Shown: positions 43,698-55,159, counted from the stretch's first letter. The stretch is DNA of 64,000 bases from Cupriavidus necator (GCF_013141915.1 NZ_SROX01000014.1:112096-176095); one strand, 5' to 3'. The notes: generated by a model from the letters alone, not told the origin. A program made the numbers and translations.

Positions 43698-45056
43698 TCA
43701 GCGCGAGTCGCGGTCGCGGTTGCGCAGCGATTCGCGCGACCGGTTGTCCGTCGGGGCATCCGGCGCCGGCGACGGCGTGCCCGCCGCGCCGGGCTGGCCC
43801 GGTTGCGGCGTGGCGCGGCCCTCGGCCTGCGCCATCAGCTTGTCCAGCGGCAGGTAGAGCAGGTTGTTGCCCTGGCGCGCGTCGACCAGCACCTTGGTCG
43901 AATTGGTGTAGATCTGCTGCATGGTTTCCAGATAGATGCGGTCGCGCGTCACCTGCGGCGCCTTGGCGTATTCGCCCTGTACCGAACGGAAGCGCGACGC
44001 ATCGCCCTCGGCCTGTGCCACCACGCGCGCGCGATAGGCTTCGGACTCTTCCTTCAGGCGCGCCGCGGTACCCTTGGCGCGCGGGATGATGTCGTTAGCG
44101 TAGGCCTGGCCCTCGCTGATGGCACGCTCGCGGTCCTGGCTGGCCTTGTTGACGTCGTCAAACGCGGCCTGCACCTGTTCCGGCGGCTGCACGCTCTGCA
44201 CGTTCACGGACAGCACGCGGATGCCGGTCTTGTACGCCGACAGGATGGCCTGGATCGACTTGGCCAGTTGCTGCGCGATCTGTTCGCGGTTTTCGTACAG
44301 CACCGCATCCATCTTGTTGCGGCCGACGATCTCGCGCACCGAGGTCTCGGCCGCCTGCGTCACCAGTTCTTCATCGCCACCGCGGTCGGTCTTGTTGAAG
44401 AACAGGAATTCGCTGGCGTCCTGGATCACGTACTGCACGGTGAAGCGCACGTCGATGATGTTCTCGTCCTGGGTCAGCATCGACGAGTCTTTCAGGTTGC
44501 TGTCCTTGATTGAGGTGGAGCGGCCCACCTCGACCGAGCGCACCGCCGACAGGTTGACGACTTCGGCCGACTGCACCGGCCACGGCATGCGCCAGTTGAT
44601 GCCTGGGCCGGTGGAATACTTGAACTTGCCGAACTGCAGGATCACCGCGGTCTGGCCTTCCTGCACCATGAAGAAGCCGCTGGCCAGCCAGATGCCGACC
44701 ACCGCGGCCACGATCACGCCGGCGCCGACGCCCGAACTCTTGCCCGGCGTGCGCGGGCCGCCGAAGCCCTGGTTGCCGCCGCCACCGTTTTCCTTGCGGC
44801 CGAGCAGGCCGTTCAGGCGACGGTTGAAGTCGCGCCACAGTTCGTCGAGGTCCGGCGGGCCGCCATCCTGCTGCGGACGCTGGTTCTGCTGGCGGTTGTC
44901 GTCGCGGCCGTCCTTCTTGTCATCGTCCTGCCCATCCCGACCCCAGCGCGGATCGTTCAGCGAGAAGATGGCGCGCAGGCGCTGCCAGCCCGCGCGCAGC
45001 GCGAAGCGGCCGCCTGGTGTCAGGCTCGAATCAGCATTCCGGGGAAACTGGGGCAT
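43698..45056 (-). CDS. hflK: HflK, modulator of FtsH protease
   Basis: Partner of HflC, about 452 residues. A hydrophilic N-terminus rich in Asp/Gln/Gly precedes a membrane segment (GAGVIVAAVVGIWLASGFFM), an SPFH domain and a Pro-rich tail. The ATG at 45056 gives MPQFPRN. Another in-frame ATG at 45065 is equally poor in Shine-Dalgarno, so the exact start is uncertain. It follows hflX by 176 bp. Confidence 0.93.
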   Translation of the reverse strand: MPQFPRNADSSLTPGGRFALRAGWQRLRAIFSLNDPRWGRDGQDDDKKDGRDDNRQQNQRPQQDGGPPDLDELWRDFNRRLNGLLGRKENGGGGNQGFGGPRTPGKSSGVGAGVIVAAVVGIWLASGFFMVQEGQTAVILQFGKFKYSTGPGINWRMPWPVQSAEVVNLSAVRSVEVGRSTSIKDSNLKDSSMLTQDENIIDVRFTVQYVIQDASEFLFFNKTDRGGDEELVTQAAETSVREIVGRNKMDAVLYENREQIAQQLAKSIQAILSAYKTGIRVLSVNVQSVQPPEQVQAAFDDVNKASQDRERAISEGQAYANDIIPRAKGTAARLKEESEAYRARVVAQAEGDASRFRSVQGEYAKAPQVTRDRIYLETMQQIYTNSTKVLVDARQGNNLLYLPLDKLMAQAEGRATPQPGQPGAAGTPSPAPDAPTDNRSRESLRNRDRDSR

Positions 45057-45232
45057 GAAGTGCACGGGTCCGGGGAAGTTTGTAACAGGGGGATTCTAGC
45101 AGTCATCGGCGCCACATTTGGCCAATTCGCGCAATCCCGGCGGCAACCCTACCGGAATCGGGCGGAATCGGCGCCCATCCGGCACCGAGGCGGCGCGGCA
45201 GCGGCGGCAAGCTCGTGGCAAGCCGCCGGCGC

Positions 45233-46477
45233 CTATGGCCGCTGCGAATCCTCCGCATCGGCGTCGTCGCGATCGTCGCGATCGTCGCCATCGCCGGCCT
45301 CGGCGGCCTGCGGCACGTCGGCCAGGCGCGCATCGTAGGGCTGCGGCTCCGGTGGCCGGCTGGCCAGCCATTGCGCGACCTCGACCACGGCCTCGCGCAG
45401 CGCGTCGAGGCCCAGCCCTTCGCGCGCGCTCAGGAAGACGCGGGTAGGGATGCCGTCCTCGTTGCGCTCGATGCGCGCGCCCTCACCCATCAGTTCGGGC
45501 GCCGCGTCGATCTTGTTCATCACCACGATCTGCGGGATGTCGAGGGCGTTGATTTCGGCCAGCACCCGGTTGACCTGCTCGATCTGCTCGTGGCGCACCG
45601 GGCTCGATGCATCCACCACATGCAGCAGCAGGTCGGCATGCACGGTCTCGTCCAGCGTGGCACGGAATGCCGCCACCAGCTGCGTCGGCAGATCGCGGAT
45701 AAAGCCGACCGTGTCCGACAGCACCACGTTGCCCAGGCCGTCCAGGAACAGCCGCCGCGAGGTGGTGTCGAGCGTGGCGAAGAGCTGGTTGGCCGCATAC
45801 GCGCCGGCCTTGGTCAGCGCGTTGAACAGCGTCGACTTGCCTGCGTTGGTGTAGCCCACCAGCGAGATGCTGAGGGTGTCGTTACGCGCGCGCGCCCGCC
45901 GCTGCGTGCTGTGCTGGCGCTGCAGCCGCGACAGATCGGACTTGAGCCGCTTGGCGCGCTCGTCCAGCATGCGGCGGTCCAGTTCCAGCTGGCGCTCGCC
46001 GGGGCCGCCACGCATGCCGATGCCGCCCTTCTGCCGCTCCAGGTGGCTCCACGCGCGAACCAGCCGCGAAGCGCGGTACTGCACCTGCGCCAGTTCGACC
46101 TGCACCTTGCCCACGTGGCTCTGCGCGCGCTGCCCGAAGATATCCAGGATCAGGCCGGTACGGTCGATCACGTGGCGGTTCAGGAAGCGCTCCAGGTTGC
46201 GTTGCTGCGCCGGGCTCAGCGCGTGGTTAAAGACCACCACGTCGGCATCCAGCGCATCGGCGGCTTCCTTCAGCTCCTCGGCCTTGCCCGAGCCGATGAA
46301 CAAGGCCGGATCCGGCCGCGAGCGGCGGCCCGTCAGCGTGTGCACCGGCAGCGAGCCGGCGGTTGATGTCAGCAGCGCCAGTTCGCTGAGGCTTTCCTGG
46401 AAATCATGCTTGCCGAAGTCGACGCCGACGAGGATGGCGCGCGAAGGGGCGGTATTTGAGGTGGCTCTGGGGTCCAA
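45233..46477 (-). CDS. hflX: Ribosome-associated GTPase HflX
   Basis: A GTPase that splits stalled or stressed 70S ribosomes. It has 414 residues. An N-terminal HflX domain and a Gly-rich linker (GGIGMRGGPGE) precede the G domain with G1 GYTNAGKST and G3 DTVG. The extreme C-terminus is very acidic (GDGDDRDDRDDADAED) and encoded by short tandem repeats. It lies 234 bp after hfq in the conserved hfq-hflX-hflK-hflC order. Confidence 0.94.
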   Translation of the reverse strand: MDPRATSNTAPSRAILVGVDFGKHDFQESLSELALLTSTAGSLPVHTLTGRRSRPDPALFIGSGKAEELKEAADALDADVVVFNHALSPAQQRNLERFLNRHVIDRTGLILDIFGQRAQSHVGKVQVELAQVQYRASRLVRAWSHLERQKGGIGMRGGPGERQLELDRRMLDERAKRLKSDLSRLQRQHSTQRRARARNDTLSISLVGYTNAGKSTLFNALTKAGAYAANQLFATLDTTSRRLFLDGLGNVVLSDTVGFIRDLPTQLVAAFRATLDETVHADLLLHVVDASSPVRHEQIEQVNRVLAEINALDIPQIVVMNKIDAAPELMGEGARIERNEDGIPTRVFLSAREGLGLDALREAVVEVAQWLASRPPEPQPYDARLADVPQAAEAGDGDDRDDRDDADAEDSQRP

Positions 46478-46711
46478 GGGCGGGCGCGAAGGCGCAGGGA
46501 AATACGGGTTCAGGGGGAAGGATGGCGGATGTCGGACACTGTCCTGGCCCCTGCCGGGACAGGCCGCCGCATGGGGCGGAACGTGGCGGCAGCGGCGGGC
46601 GCCTTGGCAACCACCGGGCCGCGTGGCACCGGGCGCATTGGCACGCCGGCGCCGGGCATCGATGCGGCGCCGTCTGGCGCCCGCGCGATGCCCTCGGGCA
46701 GATCAGTCAGA
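46478..46711 (-). other. Non-coding gap between hfq and hflX (234 bp)
   Basis: No open frame here has a convincing start or conserved product. It is GC-rich with several short inverted repeats. It may contain a hflX promoter or the hfq 3' UTR, but no clear terminator or -10 was identified. Confidence 0.4.
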
Positions 46712-46951
46712 TCACGCCTCGGCGGAATCATCCACACGGAAATTGACCGCGCGCGCCGGCACGACGGTGGAGATCGCATGCTTGTAGACCATCTGGGTCA
46801 CGGTATTGCGCAGCAGGACGACATACTGGTCGAACGATTCGATATTGCCTTGCAGCTTGATGCCATTGACGAGATAGATGGAAACCGGCACGTGCTCTTT
46901 GCGCAGCGCGTTCAGGAACGGGTCTTGTAGCAGTTGCCCTTTGTTGCTCAT
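46712..46951 (-). CDS. hfq: RNA chaperone Hfq
   Basis: Hexameric Sm-like protein of 79 residues that pairs small RNAs with mRNAs. Sm1 ([24 protein letters not shown]) and Sm2 (YKHAIS) motifs are conserved, and the C-terminal tail is short, as in many betaproteobacteria. The ATG at 46951 follows TTGGAG. An upstream ATG (47011) would add 20 unlike residues. It starts the hfq-hflX-hflK-hflC set. Confidence 0.96.
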
Positions 46952-47158
46952 GGCACACTCCAAATTTATAGGTTTAGTGGTGAATGATGGGGATGGAACT
47001 CCCCGGTTCAAGTCAGGCGGCGCAAAAACGCGCCAGAAAAAAGATCAAAACGGTACCAAGTTGGCGTCAATGCGCAGGGAACCCCCTGCTACCGTGAATT
47101 TAGCCGCAGTTCCAAACGAACGCAACGAAAACTGGCCCGCACGAATCCGATTCCGGAC

Positions 47159-48502
47159 TCAATCCTTCGAGTCGGCGTACGGATTTTTGTTCGTGCGAAA
47201 TTCGATGCGCAGGGGCGTGCCCTTGAGCTTGAATGCCGCACGAAAACGGTTTTCCAGGTAGCGCCGATAGGTCTCGGCCACGCCCGACAGGGCATTGCCG
47301 TGGACCACGATGATGGGCGGATTGGAGCCGCCCTGGTGCGCATAGCGCAGCTTGGGCCGCGACGCGCCGACGCGCTTGGGCTGCTGGAATTCCACGGCTT
47401 CCTGCAGCACGCGCGTCAGTTGCGGCGTCGGCAGCTTGACCATCGCCGCCGCATACGCATCGTCGACCGACCGCATCAGCGCGCCGATGCCGGTGCGCTC
47501 GCGCGCCGACACAAAATGCATGTTCGCAAAGCTCAGGAATTGCAGCTTGCGCTCCAGGTCGTGCTTGATGCGGTCACGCGTATGGCCGTCCAGCCCGTCC
47601 CATTTGTTGACGCCAACCACCAGCGCGCGGCCCGACTCGACGATAAAGCCGGCAATATGCGCGTCCTGGTCGGAAATGTCCTGCTGCGCATCGAGCAGCA
47701 GGATCACCACGTTGGCATCCGCGATCGACTGCAGCGTCTTGACCACCGAGAACTTCTCGATCGCCTCGAACACCTTGCCGCGGCGGCGCAGGCCCGCGGT
47801 ATCGATCAGCGTATAGGGCTTGCCGCCACGCTCGAACTCCACATAGATGGCGTCGCGGGTAGTGCCGGGCATGTCGAAGGCAATCACGCGCTCTTCACCG
47901 ATCAGCGTGTTGACCAGCGTCGACTTGCCCACGTTGGGGCGCCCGACGATGGCGATTTTGACGCCCTTGCCCTCGTCGCAAGCCTCCTCGGCCAGTTCGG
48001 GGCGCTCCTGCACCGCCAGCTCGATGGCTTCATCGACCAGCTCGCGCACGCCGTCGCCATGGGCGGCGGAAATCGCGTACGGCTCGCCCATGCCCAGCTC
48101 ATAGAAGTCCGCCGCCACCGAGGTGTACTTCATGCCCTCGGCCTTGTTGACCACCAGCATGATGCGCCGGCCGGTCTTGCGCAGGTAATCGGCAATGGCG
48201 CGGTCCTGCGGCGCCAGGCCCAGGCGGCCGTCGACGATAAAGATCACCACGTCGGCCTCGACCACGGCCTGCTTGGTCTGCTTGGCCATCTCGGCGACGA
48301 TGCCTTCCTTGACCACGGGCTCGAAGCCGCCGGTATCGATGGCGATGAACGGACGTTCGCCAATGCGCCCTTCGCCGTAATGGCGGTCGCGTGTCAGGCC
48401 CGGCAGGTCGGCGACGAGGGCGTCGCGCGAGCGGGTCATGCGGTTGAATAGCGTCGACTTGCCCACATTGGGGCGGCCGACAAGTGCGATAACTGGTTTC
48501 AT
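47159..48502 (-). CDS. der: Ribosome-assembly GTPase Der (EngA)
   Basis: An essential GTPase for 50S subunit maturation, with 447 residues. Two tandem G domains each have the P-loop GRPNVGKST, and a C-terminal KH-like domain follows. The ATG at 48502 starts directly at MKPVIALVGRPNVGK. It follows bamB across a 218-bp gap that contains a strong hairpin. The hfq gene is 207 bp further on. Confidence 0.95.
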   Translation of the reverse strand: MKPVIALVGRPNVGKSTLFNRMTRSRDALVADLPGLTRDRHYGEGRIGERPFIAIDTGGFEPVVKEGIVAEMAKQTKQAVVEADVVIFIVDGRLGLAPQDRAIADYLRKTGRRIMLVVNKAEGMKYTSVAADFYELGMGEPYAISAAHGDGVRELVDEAIELAVQERPELAEEACDEGKGVKIAIVGRPNVGKSTLVNTLIGEERVIAFDMPGTTRDAIYVEFERGGKPYTLIDTAGLRRRGKVFEAIEKFSVVKTLQSIADANVVILLLDAQQDISDQDAHIAGFIVESGRALVVGVNKWDGLDGHTRDRIKHDLERKLQFLSFANMHFVSARERTGIGALMRSVDDAYAAAMVKLPTPQLTRVLQEAVEFQQPKRVGASRPKLRYAHQGGSNPPIIVVHGNALSGVAETYRRYLENRFRAAFKLKGTPLRIEFRTNKNPYADSKD

Positions 48503-48565
48503 GCCATAAACGGAAACGGGGGCCGGCAACTGCCGTCCCCCGGTAACTCCGGAGTCAAGGGTTCC

Positions 48566-48602
48566 AGCGGCAGCCCGCGCCACCTGGGCGCGGGCTGCCG
48601 CT
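48566..48602. other. Strong 16-bp stem-loop between bamB and der
   Basis: A perfect 16-bp inverted repeat (48566-48581 with 48587-48602) has a 5-nt loop. Neither side has a T-run, so it is not a classical intrinsic terminator. It could stabilise the bamB mRNA 3' end or act as a processing signal. Confidence 0.6.
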
Positions 48603-48720
48603 TGTCCTGTCGGGCGCGGCCGGGGTCACCGACCCGCTGCAATTGCCGCGCCAAGGATCATGCTACCGGATTCGGCGCCGGCCGTACCGACAGGTGTACG
48701 GCAGCGCGCATTGGGCCCTG

Positions 48721-49896
48721 TCAGCCAGGCTGGAAACCGTAGACGTCGCCGTCGCGCGTCTGGATCACCAGGGTCTGCCCCGCCACCACGGGCGCGGCGG
48801 TGATGGCGCTGCCATCGGTCTTCACGCGGGCAACCACCTGGCCGTCCTCGCGCGACAGGAAGTGGACATAGCCTTCGAAGTCGCCCATCACCACCGAGCG
48901 GCCCAGCGCCAGCGGCGCGCCCAGGCGCCGGTTGCGCAGGTCGACGTTCTTCCAGCGCTCGGCGCCGTTCTGGCGGTCGAAGGCATGCACCACCGATTGC
49001 TCGTCGCTGGCGTATAGCGCATTGTCATCTTGCGCGGGCCCCGCCGGCGACGAGAAATCCTTGCCCCACTGTGGCTGGCCGCTGGCCAGCTCCAGGCAGG
49101 CGACCCGGCCCTGGAAAGTGGTGGCGCAGACCTGGCGGCCGCTGACCATGGGCAGGCCGGTGACGTCGTTCAGGCGCTCGATCTCGGAAACGCCCTTCGG
49201 GTAGGAAATCGCGCTTTCCCAGCGCAGCACGCCGTTGCCCGGCGTCAGCACGCCCAGCTTGCCGCCGGGGAAGCCCATCACGATGCCGTCGCCGGCGAAC
49301 GCCATGCCCATCGCCGCGCGCAGGTTCAGCGGGGTCTGTGAACGCTGGTAGATCCAGCGGCGCTCGCCGGTTTCGGCATCCAGGCCGAACACCCGGGTAT
49401 CGGTGGTGCGCACCACCACCAGGCCGTTGCCGACCAGCGGCGCCGACAGGACCTCGCCGTTGACCTGCTTCTTCCAGATCTGCTTGCCGCCGGCGTCGAA
49501 GGCATAGACCGCGCCCTTCTCGCCCGCAACCGCGGTCACCGAGCCGTCGCTGCCCGGCCCGGAGGTCAGGTCCACGTCGGCCTTGGCCTTCCACAGCACC
49601 CGGCCGGTGGCGCCTTCGAGCGCCATCACGTTGCCGTTGTTGGACGACACATAGACATTGTTGCCGGCCGCGGCCGGCTGCATCGAATAGGGGCCGCTCT
49701 TGCCGACATCGGCCTTCCAGGCCTGGCGCACCGCCAGCGTGGCCGATACCGGCTTGAGTTCGGCGGGCGGGTGCTTGTTTTCCTTGCTGAACAGAGAGCA
49801 GCCGCCCAGCGTGGCCAGGCAGGCAGCCGCCACCAGCGCACGGGAAATGGTGCGGGCAGGCTGGCGATGTACGGCACGGGAAAGCACTGACGTCAT
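48721..49896 (-). CDS. bamB: Outer-membrane assembly lipoprotein BamB
   Basis: An eight-bladed beta-propeller lipoprotein of the BAM complex, which inserts beta-barrels in the outer membrane. It has 391 residues. The signal peptide ends in a lipobox LGGC with lipidated C33. PQQ-like propeller repeats (TGRVLWK, ETGERRWIYQ) follow. The ATG at 49896 is chosen to give this signal. It lies in the conserved hisS-yfgM-bamB-der order. Confidence 0.93.
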   Translation of the reverse strand: MTSVLSRAVHRQPARTISRALVAAACLATLGGCSLFSKENKHPPAELKPVSATLAVRQAWKADVGKSGPYSMQPAAAGNNVYVSSNNGNVMALEGATGRVLWKAKADVDLTSGPGSDGSVTAVAGEKGAVYAFDAGGKQIWKKQVNGEVLSAPLVGNGLVVVRTTDTRVFGLDAETGERRWIYQRSQTPLNLRAAMGMAFAGDGIVMGFPGGKLGVLTPGNGVLRWESAISYPKGVSEIERLNDVTGLPMVSGRQVCATTFQGRVACLELASGQPQWGKDFSSPAGPAQDDNALYASDEQSVVHAFDRQNGAERWKNVDLRNRRLGAPLALGRSVVMGDFEGYVHFLSREDGQVVARVKTDGSAITAAPVVAGQTLVIQTRDGDVYGFQPG

Positions 49897-49962
49897 AACT
49901 TTACGGTCCTGTTGTTCGATCCGCGGGATCAACGGTATGGCAAGGGTTCAAAAGCAGCCGGA

Positions 49963-50595
49963 TCAGGCCGTGCCCAGCGCATCGAGCTTGAACTGGATGA
50001 TCTGGCGCATCGCCGGCTCGGCCTGGCCCAGCTTGTCCAGCGCCTTGCGATAGGCCGTACGGGCATCGTCGCGCTTGTCCTGCGCGGCGAGCAGGTCGCC
50101 GCGGCGGTCCGCGTACAGCGCCACGAACGCGGCCGGGGGCTCATCCTTGAGCAGCGCCAGGCCCTGGTCAAAAGCCTTCTCGTCGAGCAGCACGCCGGCC
50201 AGGCGCACGCGCGCCAGGTGGGAATAGGCTTCGTCGCCGTGGTCGATGGCCCATTGCAGCTGGCTCTTGGCGGCAGTCAGGTCGCCCGCATCGTACAGCA
50301 CGCGGCCTGCAACCAGTGCGCTCATCTGGCCGTAAGCGGTCCGGCTGTACTTGCCTTCCAGGTCGGTGGCGGCGCGCTTGATGCGCTCGACATCGCGCGC
50401 CTCGGCGGCCTTCAGCACCTGCTCGTACAGCACCGCGGCTTCGCCGGCCTGCTTGCGCTCCCAGTACTTCCAGCCGTTCCAGCCGGCAAAGGCCAGCAGC
50501 GCGATGATCAGCGCCCAGGTCAGCGCATTGCCATACTGGCGCCACCAGGCCTTCAGATTCTCAAGCTGTTCCTGTTCTTCTAGATCGTAAGCCAT
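49963..50595 (-). CDS. yfgM: YfgM-type TPR protein, ancillary to the SecYEG translocon
   Basis: A 210-residue inner-membrane protein. A short cytosolic N-terminus (MAYDLEEQEQLENLKAWW) precedes one membrane segment (ALTWALIIALLAFAGWNGW) and a periplasmic TPR-like domain. In E. coli YfgM binds PpiD and SecYEG and helps hand over exported proteins. It lies between hisS and bamB, as usual. Confidence 0.88.
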   Translation of the reverse strand: MAYDLEEQEQLENLKAWWRQYGNALTWALIIALLAFAGWNGWKYWERKQAGEAAVLYEQVLKAAEARDVERIKRAATDLEGKYSRTAYGQMSALVAGRVLYDAGDLTAAKSQLQWAIDHGDEAYSHLARVRLAGVLLDEKAFDQGLALLKDEPPAAFVALYADRRGDLLAAQDKRDDARTAYRKALDKLGQAEPAMRQIIQFKLDALGTA

Positions 50596-50656
50596 GTCGA
50601 GGCAATTACCTGCGTTGGTTGGATACTCGTGGTCTTGGGGCTGCGGCGGCGCGCCG

Positions 50657-52027
50657 TTATTCGCTGGCGCCGACCATGGCGTCGATCAGGTAATCGACCA
50701 GGCCTTCGGCCGGCACGGTGGCCTGTTGCCCACCGCCTTCGGCCTGCTCGCGCTGGCGAAGTTCCTTGACCTGGACCACGCCGGCGGCCACTTCGTCGTC
50801 GCCAATGATAACGGCATAGGCCGCGCCGCTTGCGTCGGCGCGCTTCATCTGCGACTTGAAGCTGCCGCCCTTGCCGTCCGGGCTGGCGTGCAGCACCACG
50901 TCGAGGCCGGCGTCGCGCAGGCGCTCGGCTGCCACCATCGCCTGCTGCGCGGCGGCTTCGCCCTGGTGCACCAGATAAACGTCGCAACCGACCGCCTCGG
51001 GCACCACGCCCTCTTCTCGGATCAGCTCGATGATGCGCTCGATGCCCATGGCCCAGCCGCAGGCCGGCGCGGCCTTGCCGCCCATCTGCGCAATCAGCGG
51101 GTCATAGCGCCCGCCGCCAGCGATGGTGCCCTGCGCGCCAAGCTTGTCGGTGATCCACTCGAATACCGTGAGGTTGTAGTAATCGAGGCCGCGCACCAGG
51201 CGCGGGTTGATCTTGAACGGGATGTTGTTGGCCTTCAGCAGGCGCTGCACGCCTTCGAAGTGCGCCAGCGATGCCTCGCCGAGGAAGTCGATCAGCTTGG
51301 GCGCATTGGCCGCCATCTCCTGCAGCGCCGGGTTCTTGGTGTCGAGCACGCGCAGCGGGTTGGTGTACAGGCGGCGCTTGCTGTCATCGTCCAGGATGTC
51401 CTGGAAGCCTTCCAGGTACTTGATCAGCTGTTCGCGGTGGGCGGCGCGCTCGTCGGCCTGGCCCAGCGAATTGAGCTCCAGGCGCACGCCGACCAGGCCC
51501 AGGTCGTCCCACAGGCGTTGGCACATCAGGATGATCTCGGCATCGACGTCCGGGCCGGCGAAGCCCAGCGCCTCGGCGCCCAGCTGGTGGAACTGTCGAT
51601 AGCGGCCGCGCTGCGGGCGCTCGTGGCGGAACATCGGGCCGGTGTACCACAGGCGCTTGGGGCCGTCGTACAGCAGGTTGTGCTCGATGGTGGCGCGCAC
51701 GGCCGCGGCGGTGCCCTCGGGGCGCAGCGTCAGCTGCTCGCCGTTGAGCGAATCGGTGAAGGAGTACATCTCCTTCTCGACGATGTCGGTGACCTCGCCG
51801 ATGCCGCGCACGAACAGCTGGGTGTGCTCGACGATGGGCGTGCGGATCTGCTGGTAGCCGTAGGCGCGCAGCATCGCCCGCGCGGCATTCTCGAAATGCT
51901 CCCACAGCGGCGCGTCGGCCGGCAGCATGTCGTTCATGCCCTTCACGCCCTGCAGGGCCTTGGCGGAACGTGCCTTCGGTTCGGTCTTGGCAACGCCTTC
52001 GGCGGCCATATTCTCGGATTGCGTCAT
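50657..52027 (-). CDS. hisS: Histidyl-tRNA synthetase
   Basis: Class II synthetase charging tRNA-His, 456 residues. Motif 2 region (MFRHERPQRGRYRQFHQLG), the histidine-binding RGLDYYNLTVFEW and a C-terminal anticodon-binding domain are present. About 25 extra residues rich in Ala/Lys precede the normal start of the fold, near KGMNDMLP. It follows ispG by 39 bp. Confidence 0.95.
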   Translation of the reverse strand: MTQSENMAAEGVAKTEPKARSAKALQGVKGMNDMLPADAPLWEHFENAARAMLRAYGYQQIRTPIVEHTQLFVRGIGEVTDIVEKEMYSFTDSLNGEQLTLRPEGTAAAVRATIEHNLLYDGPKRLWYTGPMFRHERPQRGRYRQFHQLGAEALGFAGPDVDAEIILMCQRLWDDLGLVGVRLELNSLGQADERAAHREQLIKYLEGFQDILDDDSKRRLYTNPLRVLDTKNPALQEMAANAPKLIDFLGEASLAHFEGVQRLLKANNIPFKINPRLVRGLDYYNLTVFEWITDKLGAQGTIAGGGRYDPLIAQMGGKAAPACGWAMGIERIIELIREEGVVPEAVGCDVYLVHQGEAAAQQAMVAAERLRDAGLDVVLHASPDGKGGSFKSQMKRADASGAAYAVIIGDDEVAAGVVQVKELRQREQAEGGGQQATVPAEGLVDYLIDAMVGASE

Positions 52028-52066
52028 TCTGTTCTAGTCAGGCTGCTTGGCCCCGGCCGGTCCGGC

Positions 52067-53359
<1,293 letters not shown>

Positions 53360-53407
53360 AGCGTTACCACCTTGCAAAGACGCATCTTGCCGCACCACGC
53401 ACCCAGG

Positions 53408-54391
53408 TCAGGGCAGCGTCAGGCGCGCCACGTTGTTGCGGTTGGCTGCCTTCAGGTCGACCGGCGTGCCGTTGCGCGTCAGCGATTCGACGCCCTTTAC
53501 GTTGCCGATCACCACCTTGTACGGGGCCGTGCCACTGCCCGCCATGGTCTGGCCGGCCTTGGCGGTGCCACCCACGACGACCTTGCCGCTATTGTCCCGG
53601 ATTTCAAACCAGGTATCCGCGGCAAAACGGATCTGCAACTCGCCCACCGCAGGCGCCGCAGCCGGTGCCGTGGGCGCCGCCGGTGCCGATGCGGCCACGG
53701 CTGCAGTGGTTGCCGGGGCTGCCGCGGTTGCCATAGTTGCCGCCGCGCTGGCCGGAATGGTCTCGGCGGACGGCGCCGGCGAGTCGCTGGCTGCCATGAC
53801 CGGCGGCAGCGCCGCGGTCACCATCCCCGCTTCCGTGCTTGCGTTATCCGCGGCCGGTGCTTCGGCCGCGACGGTTTCGGCAGCGCTGCTGCGCGCATCG
53901 ATCCAGGCACGAATATGGTCGAGCCCAAACCAGATGCCCGCGGCCACCACCACCGCCATCAGCGCCAGCCAGACCCAGCGGCCGCCATTGCCACCGGAGC
54001 GGAAGCGATTGCGGTCGTCGAAGGCCGCGTTGATGCCACCCTCGCGCTGGCGGGCGATCTCGGCCACCTGCGCCACCGCGCGCGGCTGGAAGCGCGCCAG
54101 CAGCGGATCGATATCGACATGGAGCATGCGGGCATAGGCACGCATCACGCCCTTGGCGAAGGTCACGTCGGGCAGCGCCTGCAGGTCTGCGGCCTCGATC
54201 GCACGCAGCTTGTTGGCGGCCACCTTCAGCCGTGCGCTGACATCCTCGACCGACATCCGCTGCGCCTCGCGCTCGCGCGCCAGCGCCGCGCCGATTTCGC
54301 GCGCCGCGGCTTCACGTTCCCCCTCATGCGCGCCCCCGCCGACTGCTTGCGTCGGTACGGCCTGGCCTGCGGCGCGGTCGTGCTCACTCAT
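53408..54391 (-). CDS. rodZ: RodZ-like cytoskeletal protein
   Basis: A 327-residue bitopic membrane protein. An N-terminal helix-turn-helix domain (about 28-105) precedes one membrane segment (WVWLALMAVVVAAGIWFGL), a long Ala/Pro-rich periplasmic linker and a C-terminal beta domain (DUF4115). RodZ links MreB to the elongation machinery. Its start overlaps the end of pilW by 8 bp. Confidence 0.88.
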   Translation of the reverse strand: MSEHDRAAGQAVPTQAVGGGAHEGEREAAAREIGAALAREREAQRMSVEDVSARLKVAANKLRAIEAADLQALPDVTFAKGVMRAYARMLHVDIDPLLARFQPRAVAQVAEIARQREGGINAAFDDRNRFRSGGNGGRWVWLALMAVVVAAGIWFGLDHIRAWIDARSSAAETVAAEAPAADNASTEAGMVTAALPPVMAASDSPAPSAETIPASAAATMATAAAPATTAAVAASAPAAPTAPAAAPAVGELQIRFAADTWFEIRDNSGKVVVGGTAKAGQTMAGSGTAPYKVVIGNVKGVESLTRNGTPVDLKAANRNNVARLTLP

Positions 54392-55159
54392 CCCATGCTC
54401 CTTGTTCGTAGGCGGCCACCTCGCGCGAGTCGGGGAAGCGGCTGCGCAGTTGCGCCCCCAGCGCATCCTGGGTGCGGCCGTCGCCCTGACGGTGGGCAAT
54501 GCGCGCTCCCAGCCAGAGGGATTGCGCAGTGACAAATTGGCTGCTGTTGACGCGCTGGACATACTGCCGCGCCTGTACGTAATCGCCGCGCCGGTAGAAC
54601 ACCAGCGCGAGGTTGGTGTTGGCCACCGGGTTGTTGCGGTCGTAGCCGAGTGCGGCTTTCAGGTTTTTCTCGGCCTCGGCGCTATGGCCCTGGCGCAGTT
54701 CGCACGCGCCCAGGCTGATCAGCGGCTTGGCCGGGCCACCGGCCGACGGCGCCGACACCGCTCGCTGCAGCATCGGCACGGCCTCGCCGTAGCGCCCGTC
54801 CTGGCACAGGAACCAGCCGTAGTTGTTGAGCAGGTCGCCGTCATTGGCGCGCATCGACGCCGCGGTGCGGAAGCTGTCCTCGGCCAGCGTCCGCTCATTC
54901 ATGTTCATGTAGATCAGCGCACGTACATGGTAGGCATCGGCCAGCGACGGATCGATGGCGATGGCCTGCTTGATCTCGTCAAGGGCGACCGCGTTCTGGC
55001 CGGCCTCGAGATAATTAGTGGCCAGTTGCAGCCGGATGCCGGCCCGGCGCCTGGCCTCGGTCTGGTCGGAAGCGGTCTGGAGATCCTGCGCCGGCGCATG
55101 CGGCAGCTGGCACCCGGACAACATCAGCAGCCCGAACAGGGCCGCAGCGATCAGACGGA

